From an uncultured Clostridia bacterium (lineage in GTDB: Bacteria > Bacillota > Clostridia > Oscillospirales > Acutalibacteraceae), in the NCBI GenBank assembly GCA_946566955.1, contig CAMNXD010000002.1, forward strand, positions 1-64,000: 64,000 nt of DNA, in the 5' to 3' direction. Shown piece by piece: positions 43,158-51,394 of the stretch (position 1 is the first letter of the stretch; each line of letters starts with the position of its first letter). Both the position numbers and the translations under genes were made by a program. Below the pieces are notes generated by a model. That model saw only the letters and a list, made by a program, of their open reading frames with translations. It did not search any database and was not told where the DNA came from.

Positions 43158-44177
43158 ATGGATCTTATTAATTTAGACAAAAATAAATTAAATAAAAACT
43201 TTGAGGAAATAATTAAAATAATTGAAAATTCACGTGGGAACGCATTTAAGGCTGTAAATCGAGAACTAATAAATATGTACTGGGAAATAGGAAAGTTCGT
43301 AAGTGATAAAGTTAGTAAAAATGAGTGGGGAAAATCTATTGTAAAAGAACTTTCTGAATTTATACAGCATCAAAATAAAGGTATTAAAGGGTTTTCGCCA
43401 TCTAACATTTGGCGCATGAAGCAGTTTTATGATACATATTGCAAAAATGAAAAACTCGCAACACTGTCGCGAGAAATTAGTTGGTCTAATAATATATTAA
43501 TTATGGCAAGAACCAAAAGCGATGAGTCAAGAGAAATTTATCTTAATTTATGCATTAAAAATAGATATTCAGCACGTGAACTTGACCGCCAAATTGATAG
43601 CATGATATTTGAAAGGACAATGCTGTCAAATAAAAAGAATGAACTATTTATTTCTAAAAACACAGGGCTTTCATGTTTAAGAGATAATTATGTTCTTGAA
43701 TTCTTGGATTTACCGGGTGATCATAAGGAAAAAGATCTGAGAAAATCAATTGTATCCAATATTAAAAATTTTATATTGGAATTTGGGAAAGATTTTGCGT
43801 TTGTTGGGGAAGAATATAGGATCCAAGTGGGAAACACAGACTTTTTTATAGATTTACTGTTTTATAACCGGGAACTTGCTTGTTTAGTTGCGGTAGAGCT
43901 TAAAACAGAAAAATTCAAACCGGAACATTTAGGACAACTAAATTTTTATTTGGAAGCTCTTGACCAAGATATCAAAAAAGAGAATGAAAATCCAAGTGTG
44001 GGATTAATTTTATGTACTGACAAGGATGATACTGTAGTAAAATATGCTTTAAATAGGAATTTATCTCCGACCTTGATTGCTGATTACCAACTTTGTCTTC
44101 CAAATAAAGAAGTATTGGAAAATAAGCTACGCGAGATTACTGAATCTACAGAAATTAAAGATAATAATGAAGTATAA
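43158..44177 (+). CDS. DUF1016 (YhcG-type) PD-(D/E)XK nuclease-domain protein
   Basis: A 339-residue two-domain protein. Residues 1-155 are the DUF1016 N-domain (ELINMYWEIGKFVSDK; GFSPSNIWRMKQFYDTY; SWSNNILIM). Residues 165-320 are a PD-(D/E)XK nuclease domain with the core NTDFFIDLLFYNRELACLVAVELK and GQLNFYLEALD. YhcG-like proteins occur near restriction systems and mobile islands; their role is not settled. It is a single gene with an iteron-like array upstream and its own terminator. A second, broken copy lies at 39186. Confidence 0.85.
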   Translation: MDLINLDKNKLNKNFEEIIKIIENSRGNAFKAVNRELINMYWEIGKFVSDKVSKNEWGKSIVKELSEFIQHQNKGIKGFSPSNIWRMKQFYDTYCKNEKLATLSREISWSNNILIMARTKSDESREIYLNLCIKNRYSARELDRQIDSMIFERTMLSNKKNELFISKNTGLSCLRDNYVLEFLDLPGDHKEKDLRKSIVSNIKNFILEFGKDFAFVGEEYRIQVGNTDFFIDLLFYNRELACLVAVELKTEKFKPEHLGQLNFYLEALDQDIKKENENPSVGLILCTDKDDTVVKYALNRNLSPTLIADYQLCLPNKEVLENKLREITESTEIKDNNEV

Positions 44178-44181
44178 TAAA

Positions 44182-44219
44182 TATGGCAACTATAAGGAGT
44201 AGCTGCCATAAAAATTTTT
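44182..44219 (+). terminator. terminator of the DUF1016 gene
   Basis: A 7-bp stem TATGGCA/TGCCATA extended by CT/AG, then AAAAATTTTT. Confidence 0.65.
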
Positions 44220-44320
44220 AAAAAATCGAATTATAGTGCGATAAAACAACAATCGGTTATTTAAATCTAGACTTGGGGGCAGATTTCACAACCGGTTCAT
44301 TTTTTATCAATCTTATCCAA

Positions 44321-44764
44321 TCAAAGCCACCGATTCTTAATTATAGATATAGATGTTTCTGTTTGAGAGCCTTTCGTGGTGTCATTTTTTTCCAATATAC
44401 ATAAGTAAATTGCTGCTGCTAACAGAGAAAGAATGATAAATGCTACAAATAACGCATCTTTGATTGTTTGACGCTTCTGTTTTTTCTTTTCTATTTCCTC
44501 TTGCAATTTTTTGAAATCAGGTTTTGTTCTTGCATATTTTACAAATGTTATAAGGAACTCGTCTGCAGTAGGCTTCCCATTTGGGAATAATTCATTCTTT
44601 TTAATTTGCTCTTCCTCGGTTAAATTATCATTGCTCCACCACTCATCTATTACATCTTGAATGTTCTGCTGGGCTTGTTTTGCTGCTGCCAAATTAATAT
44701 CGTCATATATATCATGGTATTCGCTTATTTCCGTACCATCTTTTTTATCTATTGCTTTAAACAT
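44321..44764 (-). CDS. hypothetical protein with C-terminal membrane helix
   Basis: A 147-residue protein that I do not recognise. It has a soluble N-terminal helical part (AAAKQAQQNIQDVIDEWWSND; DEFLITFVKYARTKPDF), a lysine-rich coiled segment (EEIEKKKQKRQTIK) and one transmembrane helix near residues 103-122, so it may be tail-anchored. It is the last gene of a three-gene minus-strand operon, starting two bases after the stop of the 44767 gene. AGGAGG precedes the ATG. Confidence 0.6.
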   Translation of the reverse strand: MFKAIDKKDGTEISEYHDIYDDINLAAAKQAQQNIQDVIDEWWSNDNLTEEEQIKKNELFPNGKPTADEFLITFVKYARTKPDFKKLQEEIEKKKQKRQTIKDALFVAFIILSLLAAAIYLCILEKNDTTKGSQTETSISIIKNRWL

Positions 44765-44766
44765 AT

Positions 44767-45477
44767 TTACTTTTCCTCCTTTATTTCTATAGAATCTAAA
44801 ATCATCCTAAATATATACTTTGAGGTCTTAGCGTCTCTTAGCGTCAAGCAATCGATGTATTGATTTATGGTAGATTGCAAATATACGTCCGTGAGAGAGA
44901 CTTTCATAAACCTTTCTCTAATAGCGTCGTTTAATTTTTCCATTAGCTCCCCGCCTATAATTTCTGCCATATTTTTATAACATTCATTTATGGTGTGAAT
45001 ATCAGCACAAGGTGGAAAATTCTTATTTTCTTGCTTAAAAAATCTATTAACGGCATATTCTGTGAACCTACAAAATAGTCCGTTAATCCATAAAAATATT
45101 GACGCTTTGTTGCTTTTATCTTCACTTTGAAATTCAGGATGTTTATCAATAAATTTTTTCAGATGTGGATAAAATTCATGAAATTGGGGCTTATAGTAGA
45201 CGTTTTTATTTCTTGCTATTTTTGCGTCATTGTAAACGTCACCGCAAAGGCATAAAAGTTCTATGCAGTCGTTGAACCCTGCATTTGCTACCCTAAACAC
45301 TTGGGTAGAATTTATAGCCTCCAATAAATAAGAAATATATACGTTAAGCAAGTATTTTCTGTCACCAAGAGCCTCGTCCACCTCTTTGGCTATTATCCAA
45401 AACTGACAATCTGCGTCCTTTAAATTTTCAAATGAAAATGTTCCTAAAAAGTCGGTTTTTTCTTTAAATATATTCAT
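44767..45477 (-). CDS. hypothetical protein, middle gene of unknown operon
   Basis: A 236-residue soluble protein, not recognised. Long helices dominate (YLLNVYISYLLEAINSTQVF; MEKLNDAIRERFMKVSL). Acidic and aromatic residues are frequent. There is no nuclease, ATPase or methylase motif visible. It is tightly linked to the membrane protein gene downstream and 50 bases from a small upstream gene. AGGAGG precedes the start. The location in an accessory island between a nuclease and recombinases suggests cargo. Confidence 0.55.
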   Translation of the reverse strand: MNIFKEKTDFLGTFSFENLKDADCQFWIIAKEVDEALGDRKYLLNVYISYLLEAINSTQVFRVANAGFNDCIELLCLCGDVYNDAKIARNKNVYYKPQFHEFYPHLKKFIDKHPEFQSEDKSNKASIFLWINGLFCRFTEYAVNRFFKQENKNFPPCADIHTINECYKNMAEIIGGELMEKLNDAIRERFMKVSLTDVYLQSTINQYIDCLTLRDAKTSKYIFRMILDSIEIKEEK

Positions 45478-45526
45478 ACAATTTATCCTCCTTTCATAGA
45501 ATTTCTATTTAGTAAAACCCTTGTGA

Positions 45527-45766
45527 CTATTGTTTATCGCCATCTAACCGCGTTATTTGATTTTGTCCTTCTATCATTAATTCAAATACTTTCTTTTTAC
45601 TTTCCGGATTCTCATACACCATCATATTCACTATTTTTAACATAATCGCTTGTATAAAAATCATAATTATTGGACTTATTATAAAACTTTCGTCTAATAA
45701 ATCATTTAAGTAGTCAATTTTATTTTTATCTATAATCTCGATAAGATTTTTATAATTCTCATTCAC
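45527..45766 (-). CDS. small hypothetical protein, first gene of unknown operon
   Basis: A 79-residue protein with an acidic N-terminal helix (LIEIIDKNKIDYLNDLLDES), a hydrophobic segment (FIISPIIMIFIQAIMLKIV, about 29-47) and a charged tail. It is probably membrane-associated. Not recognised. No clear Shine-Dalgarno precedes the ATG. It lies 50 bases upstream of the 44767 gene on the same strand. Confidence 0.45.
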   Translation of the reverse strand: MNENYKNLIEIIDKNKIDYLNDLLDESFIISPIIMIFIQAIMLKIVNMMVYENPESKKKVFELMIEGQNQITRLDGDKQ

Positions 45767-45801
45767 AGTTTCATAATTATATAACGTATTTTAATGAATT
45801 T

Positions 45802-46008
45802 TTTGTATCGGGGGCGGCTCCTTGGCAGATGATTTTGAGTTTGACTTTAGGAATGATCATCGCTGTGGCGTATAAGTTTGATTTGCCGATGTATTTAAAT
45901 ATGGAGTCGCAAATTCCCTACATTGGATGTATTTTAACGGGAATACTCATCTCACGAGGGTCGAACTACGTTTATGACACGCTTAAAGCCTTAAATTTAA
46001 TCCATTAA
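45802..46008 (+). pseudogene. holin-like phage membrane protein, N-terminally truncated
   Basis: An open frame reading SGAAPWQMILSLTLGMIIAV then YKFDLPMYLN and ending ILISRGSNYVYDTLKALNL. The hydrophobic pattern and the C-terminal ISRGSNYVYD resemble small holin-like proteins that precede integrase modules in clostridial prophages. The N-terminus is missing: the frame joins AT-rich unrelated DNA near 45800, where base composition changes sharply. Marks the edge of a prophage fragment. Confidence 0.55.
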
Positions 46009-46025
46009 TTTTTAGGAGGATTTTT

Positions 46026-46313
46026 ATGACCGAAGCTCAAAAGCAAGAAATTTTAACATTAAAAAGTAAAGGAAACAGTTATCGAAGGATAGCTGTTTTG
46101 CTGTCGCTTCCAGAAAACACAGTAAAATCATTTTTAAGAAGAGAACATAAACAAAGTGATAAATCCGGAATTTGTAGGAACTGTAATAAAAAGCTGGAGC
46201 TTATTCCAAAGCATCGAGCAAAGACATTTTGCTCTGACAATTGCCGAATAACTTACTGGCGAAAGATGAAAAAAGGACGTGACATTAATGAAAATATCTC
46301 AAGAGCGATTTGA
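46026..46313 (+). CDS. HTH/zinc-finger protein of a recombinase module
   Basis: A 95-residue protein: an N-terminal sigma-like helix-turn-helix (QEILTLKSKGNSYRRIAVLL) and a C-terminal zinc ribbon with CRNCNKKL and TFCSDNCRITYW. AGGAGG precedes the ATG. This small regulator regularly precedes a SHOCT-like gene and tandem serine recombinases in clostridial prophages. It overlaps the next gene by 26 bases. Confidence 0.75.
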   Translation: MTEAQKQEILTLKSKGNSYRRIAVLLSLPENTVKSFLRREHKQSDKSGICRNCNKKLELIPKHRAKTFCSDNCRITYWRKMKKGRDINENISRAI

Positions 46314-46443
46314 AAGTGAAAAAAATTATGCTGTAACAATGCACATTGCACAAAATCTGTTAAATCAGAAGCTAATAACTAAAAAAGAATATGAGAAATT
46401 TCGAGAACTCGCAGCTAAAAAATATAATCCTATTTTTAGTTAA
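46288..46443 (+). CDS. small SHOCT-like protein
   Basis: A 51-residue protein starting MKISQERFESEKNYAVTMHI and containing LLNQKLITKKEYEKFRELAAKKY, the SHOCT-type short helical hairpin. It overlaps the HTH gene and precedes the recombinases. Such proteins are typical companions of large serine recombinases in Firmicutes; they may act as accessory factors. Confidence 0.7.
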   Translation: MKISQERFESEKNYAVTMHIAQNLLNQKLITKKEYEKFRELAAKKYNPIFS

Positions 46444-46511
46444 CATTCCCCTACAAATGGCTTGATAACTGGGGTCAACAGAGGTAATATACTGAGCGAA
46501 AGGAGGATTTT

Positions 46512-47819
46512 ATGGCTAGAATCGTAAGTTTAATAGACAAAGCAGTTTTACCCCTGCCAAAACTAAAACGAGTGGCGGCCTATGCCAGAGTGTCAAGTGG
46601 AAAAGATGAGATGATTCACTCGCTGTCGGCGCAAGTCAGCTACTATAGCCAGATGATACAAAACCATCCCGGCTGGGAATACGTTGGTGTGTACTCGGAT
46701 AAAGCTTACACAGGAACCAAAAGCGCAAGACCTGATTTTGAGAGACTGATTAACGACTGCAAGGCAGGCGAAATTGATATGGTTATAACTAAGTCGATAT
46801 CAAGATTTGCGAGAAACACACTTGATACTCTGACGATAACGAGGGAACTTAAAAATTTAGGAGTAGACGTCTACTTTGAACGTGAAAGAATACACAGTAT
46901 AAGCCCAGACGGAGAGCTAATGCTGACGATACTTGCCTCGTTTGCACAGGAAGAAAGCTTATCTGTAAGTGAAAACTGCAAGTGGCAAATCAGAAATAAG
47001 TTCAAAAACGGAGAACTTGCAAATTTAAGGTTTCTCTTTGGGTACAAAATATCCAAAGGTAAAATCAAAATTGACGAGGAAAACGCTGCAATCGTTAAGT
47101 GGATTTTTGATCAGTATGCCAGTGGAATTGGATACACAAAAATATATAAAACGCTTAAAAAGTTAGGCATTAAAACTATGCATGGTGCTCCTTGGACAGC
47201 TGATAGAGTAAAAAAGATTTTAACAAATGAAAAGTACACAGGCAATGCGCTTTTACAGAAGAAATTCGTTTCTTACCATCTTACCAAGGCTCTCAAGAAA
47301 AATAAAGGCGAACTTCCAATGTACTATGCTGAAAGCACTCACGATCCTATAATCGAAAAAACTGTATTTGAAAAGGTATGTAAGAATTTGGAGAAAAGCC
47401 GCCAAAAGGTGAAATCATCTAAGGAACCTAACATCCTTTACCCTTTTACGTCTAAAATTAAATGTCAAAACTGCGGCAGAAACTATAAAAGGAAAAAATA
47501 TCGTGGAGTCCCGTATTGGAACTGCAGCACATATCTGGAAGAAGGAAAGGATTACTGTTTTTCAAAACGAATACCGGAAGAAATATTAATGTCTAAAGCC
47601 TGTGAGGCTCTAGACATTAATGATTTTAGCGAGACTCTTTTTAATGAAAAAATTAAACAGATTGTCGTGCCGGAAAGCGGACTTTTAACTTTTGTGTTCC
47701 ATGACGGCAACGAGGTCACTTTAAAGTGGGAAAATAAATCTCGGAGTGAGAGTTGGAGTGAAGAAAAGAGGCAGATGGCACGAGAGCGTACCATTAATTT
47801 TTTAAAGGAAGGAAAGTAA
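46512..47819 (+). CDS. large serine recombinase 1
   Basis: A 435-residue site-specific recombinase. The resolvase domain has the catalytic Ser in AAYARVSSGKDE (about 27), SISRFARNTLDTL (about 96) and FAQEESLSVSENCKWQ. A recombinase domain and a zinc beta-ribbon (CQNCGRNYKRKKYRG; WNCSTY; C) follow. GC content and codon use are higher than in neighbours, indicating recent transfer. It would integrate or excise the element. The second recombinase starts two bases later. Confidence 0.92.
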   Translation: MARIVSLIDKAVLPLPKLKRVAAYARVSSGKDEMIHSLSAQVSYYSQMIQNHPGWEYVGVYSDKAYTGTKSARPDFERLINDCKAGEIDMVITKSISRFARNTLDTLTITRELKNLGVDVYFERERIHSISPDGELMLTILASFAQEESLSVSENCKWQIRNKFKNGELANLRFLFGYKISKGKIKIDEENAAIVKWIFDQYASGIGYTKIYKTLKKLGIKTMHGAPWTADRVKKILTNEKYTGNALLQKKFVSYHLTKALKKNKGELPMYYAESTHDPIIEKTVFEKVCKNLEKSRQKVKSSKEPNILYPFTSKIKCQNCGRNYKRKKYRGVPYWNCSTYLEEGKDYCFSKRIPEEILMSKACEALDINDFSETLFNEKIKQIVVPESGLLTFVFHDGNEVTLKWENKSRSESWSEEKRQMARERTINFLKEGK

Positions 47820-47821
47820 CA

Positions 47822-49423
47822 TTGAACACAGCGAAAAACGTAACCATCATCCCCGCAACGCTTGAATATTATTCGGCTGTTCCAAAATCTGAAGCAAAAA
47901 GGAAAAGGGTCGCAGCGTATGCGAGGGTTTCAACAGATAAGTCTGATCAAATTACAAGCTACGAAATGCAAGTAAGGTACTATACTAACTATATTTACTC
48001 AAATGTAGACTGGGATTTTGTGAAAGTTTACACGGACGAAGGCATCTCAGCGGTAAACACCAAGCACAGAGATGGCTTTAAAGAAATGATCGAAGACGCG
48101 ATGAGCGGCAAAATCGATTTAATAATCACGAAATCAGTATCGAGGTTTGCAAGAAACACAGTAGACACGCTGACAACGGTCCGGAATTTAAAGGAAAAAG
48201 GCATCGAGGTTTACTTTGAGAAGGAAAATATATATTCGCTTGATTCCAAGGGTGAACTTTTACTCACAATCATGAGCTCTCTGGCGCAGGAAGAAAGCCG
48301 CAGCATATCGGAAAACGTAACGTGGGGATATAGAAAACGATTCGCAGAAGGCCGAGTTTTGATACCTTACGGCAATTTTCTAGGCTACGAGAAAGGCGAA
48401 GATGGGCTTCCGAAGGTTGTGCCTGAAGAAGCAAAAACCATAAAATTGATTTATAAATTGTTCCTTGATGGCAAAACTCCGTATGGGATAGGTCAGGTTC
48501 TCAAAGAGCGTGGAATTTTAAGTCCGAGGGGCAATAAAAACTGGAGCGATACGACTATAATGAGTATCCTTACGAACGAAAAATACAAGGGCGAGGCCAT
48601 TCTTCAAAAGACGTTTGTTGTGGATTATCTTACAAAAAAGACAAAGCAAAATGAGGGCGAAGTCCCGATGTACCACGTAAAAAACAGCCATGAGGCTATA
48701 ATAGACCCGGAAGTATTTGATTTAGTCCAAGCTGAGATTGAAAAAAGGAAAAAACTGAAAGGTTCGCATAGCGGACATGGTGTGTTTTCAAGCAAGATTG
48801 TCTGCGGACATTGTGGTGAATTTTATGGTCCTAGGACATTCCATTCGAATAGCAAATACAGAAGAATTGCATGGCAATGCAAAACGAGCCTTAAGAAAGG
48901 GGCAAAATGCGAGGCACCGCTTCTTTATAAAGAGAGCATTGAAAAGATGTTTATTAATAGTTTTAATGAGTTACTCAAAAATAAAGAGGAAATAATCGCA
49001 AACTGTAGAAAATTTATAAATGAAATCGATGATACAGAGTTTCTAGAAACAGAAAAAGCCAGACTTTGCGGTGAAAGTCGGCTTCTTTATAATAAGATTC
49101 AAAGTTACATAGACAAAAACGCCACCGAAACTTTGAATCAACATGAATACAGGGAACATTATAACACATTATCGAGTGAATATGAAGAAATAAAACAAAA
49201 AATCGAGAAAATTGATACTAAACTTAAAAGTAAAAGGGCTAAAGTACTGTCTGTTGAGAATTTTTTAAATGAGATATCGTCAAAAGAAAATTTGATTGAA
49301 AATTTTGATGAAAAACTCTTTACGAGCGTGGTGGACAAAATTGTCGTGAAGTCTTATACCAAGGCAGCTATTGTATTTAAAAATGGACAAGAATTATCTT
49401 TAAATTTAACGAATTTTAACTAA
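47822..49423 (+). CDS. large serine recombinase 2
   Basis: A 533-residue serine recombinase with a TTG start behind AAGGAAGG. Catalytic Ser in AAYARVSTDKSDQ (about 36), SVSRFARNTVDTL, LAQEESRSISENVTWG. The recombinase domain is followed by a zinc ribbon (CGHCGEFYGPR; WQCKTSLKKGAKCEAP) and a coiled coil (about 425-500), the usual large-integrase layout. Tandem recombinases of this kind end many clostridial prophages and ICEs. The last part is AT-richer than the rest. Confidence 0.92.
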   Translation: MNTAKNVTIIPATLEYYSAVPKSEAKRKRVAAYARVSTDKSDQITSYEMQVRYYTNYIYSNVDWDFVKVYTDEGISAVNTKHRDGFKEMIEDAMSGKIDLIITKSVSRFARNTVDTLTTVRNLKEKGIEVYFEKENIYSLDSKGELLLTIMSSLAQEESRSISENVTWGYRKRFAEGRVLIPYGNFLGYEKGEDGLPKVVPEEAKTIKLIYKLFLDGKTPYGIGQVLKERGILSPRGNKNWSDTTIMSILTNEKYKGEAILQKTFVVDYLTKKTKQNEGEVPMYHVKNSHEAIIDPEVFDLVQAEIEKRKKLKGSHSGHGVFSSKIVCGHCGEFYGPRTFHSNSKYRRIAWQCKTSLKKGAKCEAPLLYKESIEKMFINSFNELLKNKEEIIANCRKFINEIDDTEFLETEKARLCGESRLLYNKIQSYIDKNATETLNQHEYREHYNTLSSEYEEIKQKIEKIDTKLKSKRAKVLSVENFLNEISSKENLIENFDEKLFTSVVDKIVVKSYTKAAIVFKNGQELSLNLTNFN

Positions 49424-49538
49424 AACTAATAATTTTGAAGAAGATAATATTTTTATATAAATATTGAATTTTGTGATTAGATGTGGTAATATATGCAAAT
49501 ATAAATCAAAATTTAACCTGTGAAAATTAATTGAGGAG

Positions 49539-49988
49539 ATGGATAATATTAATGTATTAAAAGTAGAACAAAGTGATAAGAGATGGAACGAGCTTATAAA
49601 TTATTCCAAAAATTGCTCGTGGATGGCAGGTAGACATCTTGCAAATGTAATGGAAAGCAACTTTTTTACTGAGTGGGAAAGCGTTTTTGCGGCAATATTG
49701 GATAATAAAATAATCGGATTTTGCACTTTGATGAAAACTGATTATTATCCGGAAAACAAATACTCACCGTGGATAAGTAGCATTTTCGTTGATGAAGCAT
49801 TTCGTGGCCGTGGGATCTGTGGAAAAATGATAGAAACAGTTATTGCGTACGCAAAAGAACAAGGTTTTTCAAAGGTCTTTATTCCTTCAAATATGACTGG
49901 GTTCTACGAAAAATATGGATTTGAAAAGATTGATAAACTAAAAAATTATAGCGGTGAAATTGATAACATTTTTGCAAGAGAAATATGA
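49539..49988 (+). CDS. GNAT-family N-acetyltransferase
   Basis: A 149-residue GNAT. Motif A is SSIFVDEAFRGRGICGKMIE (about 87-106) with the acetyl-CoA pyrophosphate loop RGRGICGK. Motif B is SNMTGFYEKYGFEKID. The acceptor is not predictable. GAGGAG directly touches the ATG at 49539 with no spacer, so the true start may be weak or non-canonical; no better start is seen in frame. It is located between recombinases and the hydrolase. Confidence 0.85.
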   Translation: MDNINVLKVEQSDKRWNELINYSKNCSWMAGRHLANVMESNFFTEWESVFAAILDNKIIGFCTLMKTDYYPENKYSPWISSIFVDEAFRGRGICGKMIETVIAYAKEQGFSKVFIPSNMTGFYEKYGFEKIDKLKNYSGEIDNIFAREI

Positions 49989-50126
49989 CCCTAAATGCAA
50001 GTTTATTATATTTTTCCTGCAATTCAATATCAGCAAATCAATCTTTGGCATTTTTTTATTTTAAATTCCGTGAGTCTATATAAACTCTTAACTTGGAATA
50101 AATCAAGTTGTTTTTTGAAATAAATC

Positions 50127-50176
50127 AAAAACGGAGTATATCACAGTTTCTAGGCTGTTTTATACTCCGTTTTATT
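50127..50176. terminator. bidirectional terminator
   Basis: A perfect 13-bp inverted repeat (AAAACGGAGTATA / TATACTCCGTTTT) enclosing an inner ACAG/CTGT stem, with T runs on both strands, between convergent GNAT and hydrolase genes. Confidence 0.85.
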
Positions 50177-50186
50177 GATATTGAGA

Positions 50187-50249
50187 TTAAATTTCCTCAA
50201 TTTTAACATGGTGATTTTTGAGTTTACTGTTGTAAGAAATCCCTAGCTT
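50187..50249 (-). pseudogene. 3' remnant of a second DUF1703 gene
   Basis: About 21 codons reading KLGISYNSKLKNHHVKIEEI then stop, closely matching the end of the DUF1703 gene at 51395 (VGVTYDSKQKQHHVKIEEIS). It abuts and slightly overlaps the stop of the serine hydrolase gene. Confidence 0.85.
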
Positions 50250-51373
50250 AAAATTTCTATAACTTCGTCAAGTAAATCGAACACAAGATCATTGTTTACA
50301 TAAAACCATGACTCATAATCTTTGTCTGAAATAAGAATAGAAATAACTATATTCTTTTTAGGAAGAACAAAAAGCATAGCTTGATGATTGTTAGAAACCC
50401 CTGATTTACTAAAACATTCAACGGAGTTATATTTTTCATCCACAACTTTACTGAAACCTAAACAATATACTTGCTCAGGAGTTTTATTTGGTATTACATT
50501 TGAATGAATCTTCTTAATTTCATCTATCGACTTTTTTGACAAAATTTTAGCTTTAGAATTTTCGCAGAATATTTCCCCCAATCTACATAAATCACTAGTA
50601 GTAGAAGATAGTCCTCCAGCAGCATATGATGAAACAGCTAGTGGCGGGATATTTTTGCCATATTCAAAAGCATAAGCAATGTTAGTACCGCCATTTGTAG
50701 AGTATTCTCCCAAACTAACTTCGGTATTTTCTAAACCAAGCGGTGTGAAAATTCTCTTTTTTATAAAATCCATATATTTTTGTCCCGTTATCTTTTCAAT
50801 TAGAATTTCTATAGGTACAATGCTATTATTACAATAAAATGAAGATTCTCCGGGCATAAATTTTAAATCTTGAGTTTTGATAAATTCTAAAAATTTTTTT
50901 GTGTAATTTTTATCATATTCCTCACCTTCATAGCCGTCTAAGAAGGTACCAGAAATACCGGAGCTGTAACTTAGAAGCATCCTTGCAGTTATGTTTTTAA
51001 AATTTTCATTTGCCATAGAAAACTCAGGGATATATTCATAGATTGGTTTATCTATATCGATCTTTCCCTCATCAACTAAAATCATCGTGGCTACAGTAGC
51101 AAATATTTTGCTTACAGAAGCTATATTGAACCTTGTATTTTCATTAACTTTTCCTTTTGTTTCAATGTTTGAAAATCCAAAACAGTTTTGATACTTTATT
51201 TGTCCGTTTTGCATGATAGCAATGGAAGCTCCACCGTTTCGTAAATTAAGTTTTTTATTCAAAATACAGTCTATATTTTCATAAGTATTATAACATTGTG
51301 CATAAAAATTTGAAATTCCGGTAAGAGATAATAATGCACATAAAAAAACTGTTAATTTTTTGTATTTGTTCAT
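50243..51373 (-). CDS. secreted serine hydrolase, beta-lactamase/penicillin-binding (class C-like) family
   Basis: A 376-residue protein with signal peptide (1-25). Catalytic motifs: SVSK (about 86-89, FNIASVSKIFATVATM) and YxN in FYCNNSIVP (about 186). The third box is not obvious; a C-terminal SKSGVSNNHQAMLF may serve. The family includes esterases and D-aminopeptidases as well as beta-lactamases; resistance is not implied. It lies between two DUF1703 pieces, so the gene may have arrived together with that element. Confidence 0.82.
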   Translation of the reverse strand: MNKYKKLTVFLCALLSLTGISNFYAQCYNTYENIDCILNKKLNLRNGGASIAIMQNGQIKYQNCFGFSNIETKGKVNENTRFNIASVSKIFATVATMILVDEGKIDIDKPIYEYIPEFSMANENFKNITARMLLSYSSGISGTFLDGYEGEEYDKNYTKKFLEFIKTQDLKFMPGESSFYCNNSIVPIEILIEKITGQKYMDFIKKRIFTPLGLENTEVSLGEYSTNGGTNIAYAFEYGKNIPPLAVSSYAAGGLSSTTSDLCRLGEIFCENSKAKILSKKSIDEIKKIHSNVIPNKTPEQVYCLGFSKVVDEKYNSVECFSKSGVSNNHQAMLFVLPKKNIVISILISDKDYESWFYVNNDLVFDLLDEVIEILS

Positions 51374-51394
51374 ATTGCGAAATCCTTTCTTTGA

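Noticed and set aside
50243-51373. Antibiotic-resistance beta-lactamase
   Set aside because: Only the S-x-x-K and Y-x-N boxes are seen and the K-T-G-type third box is not clear; the family includes many esterases and peptidases.
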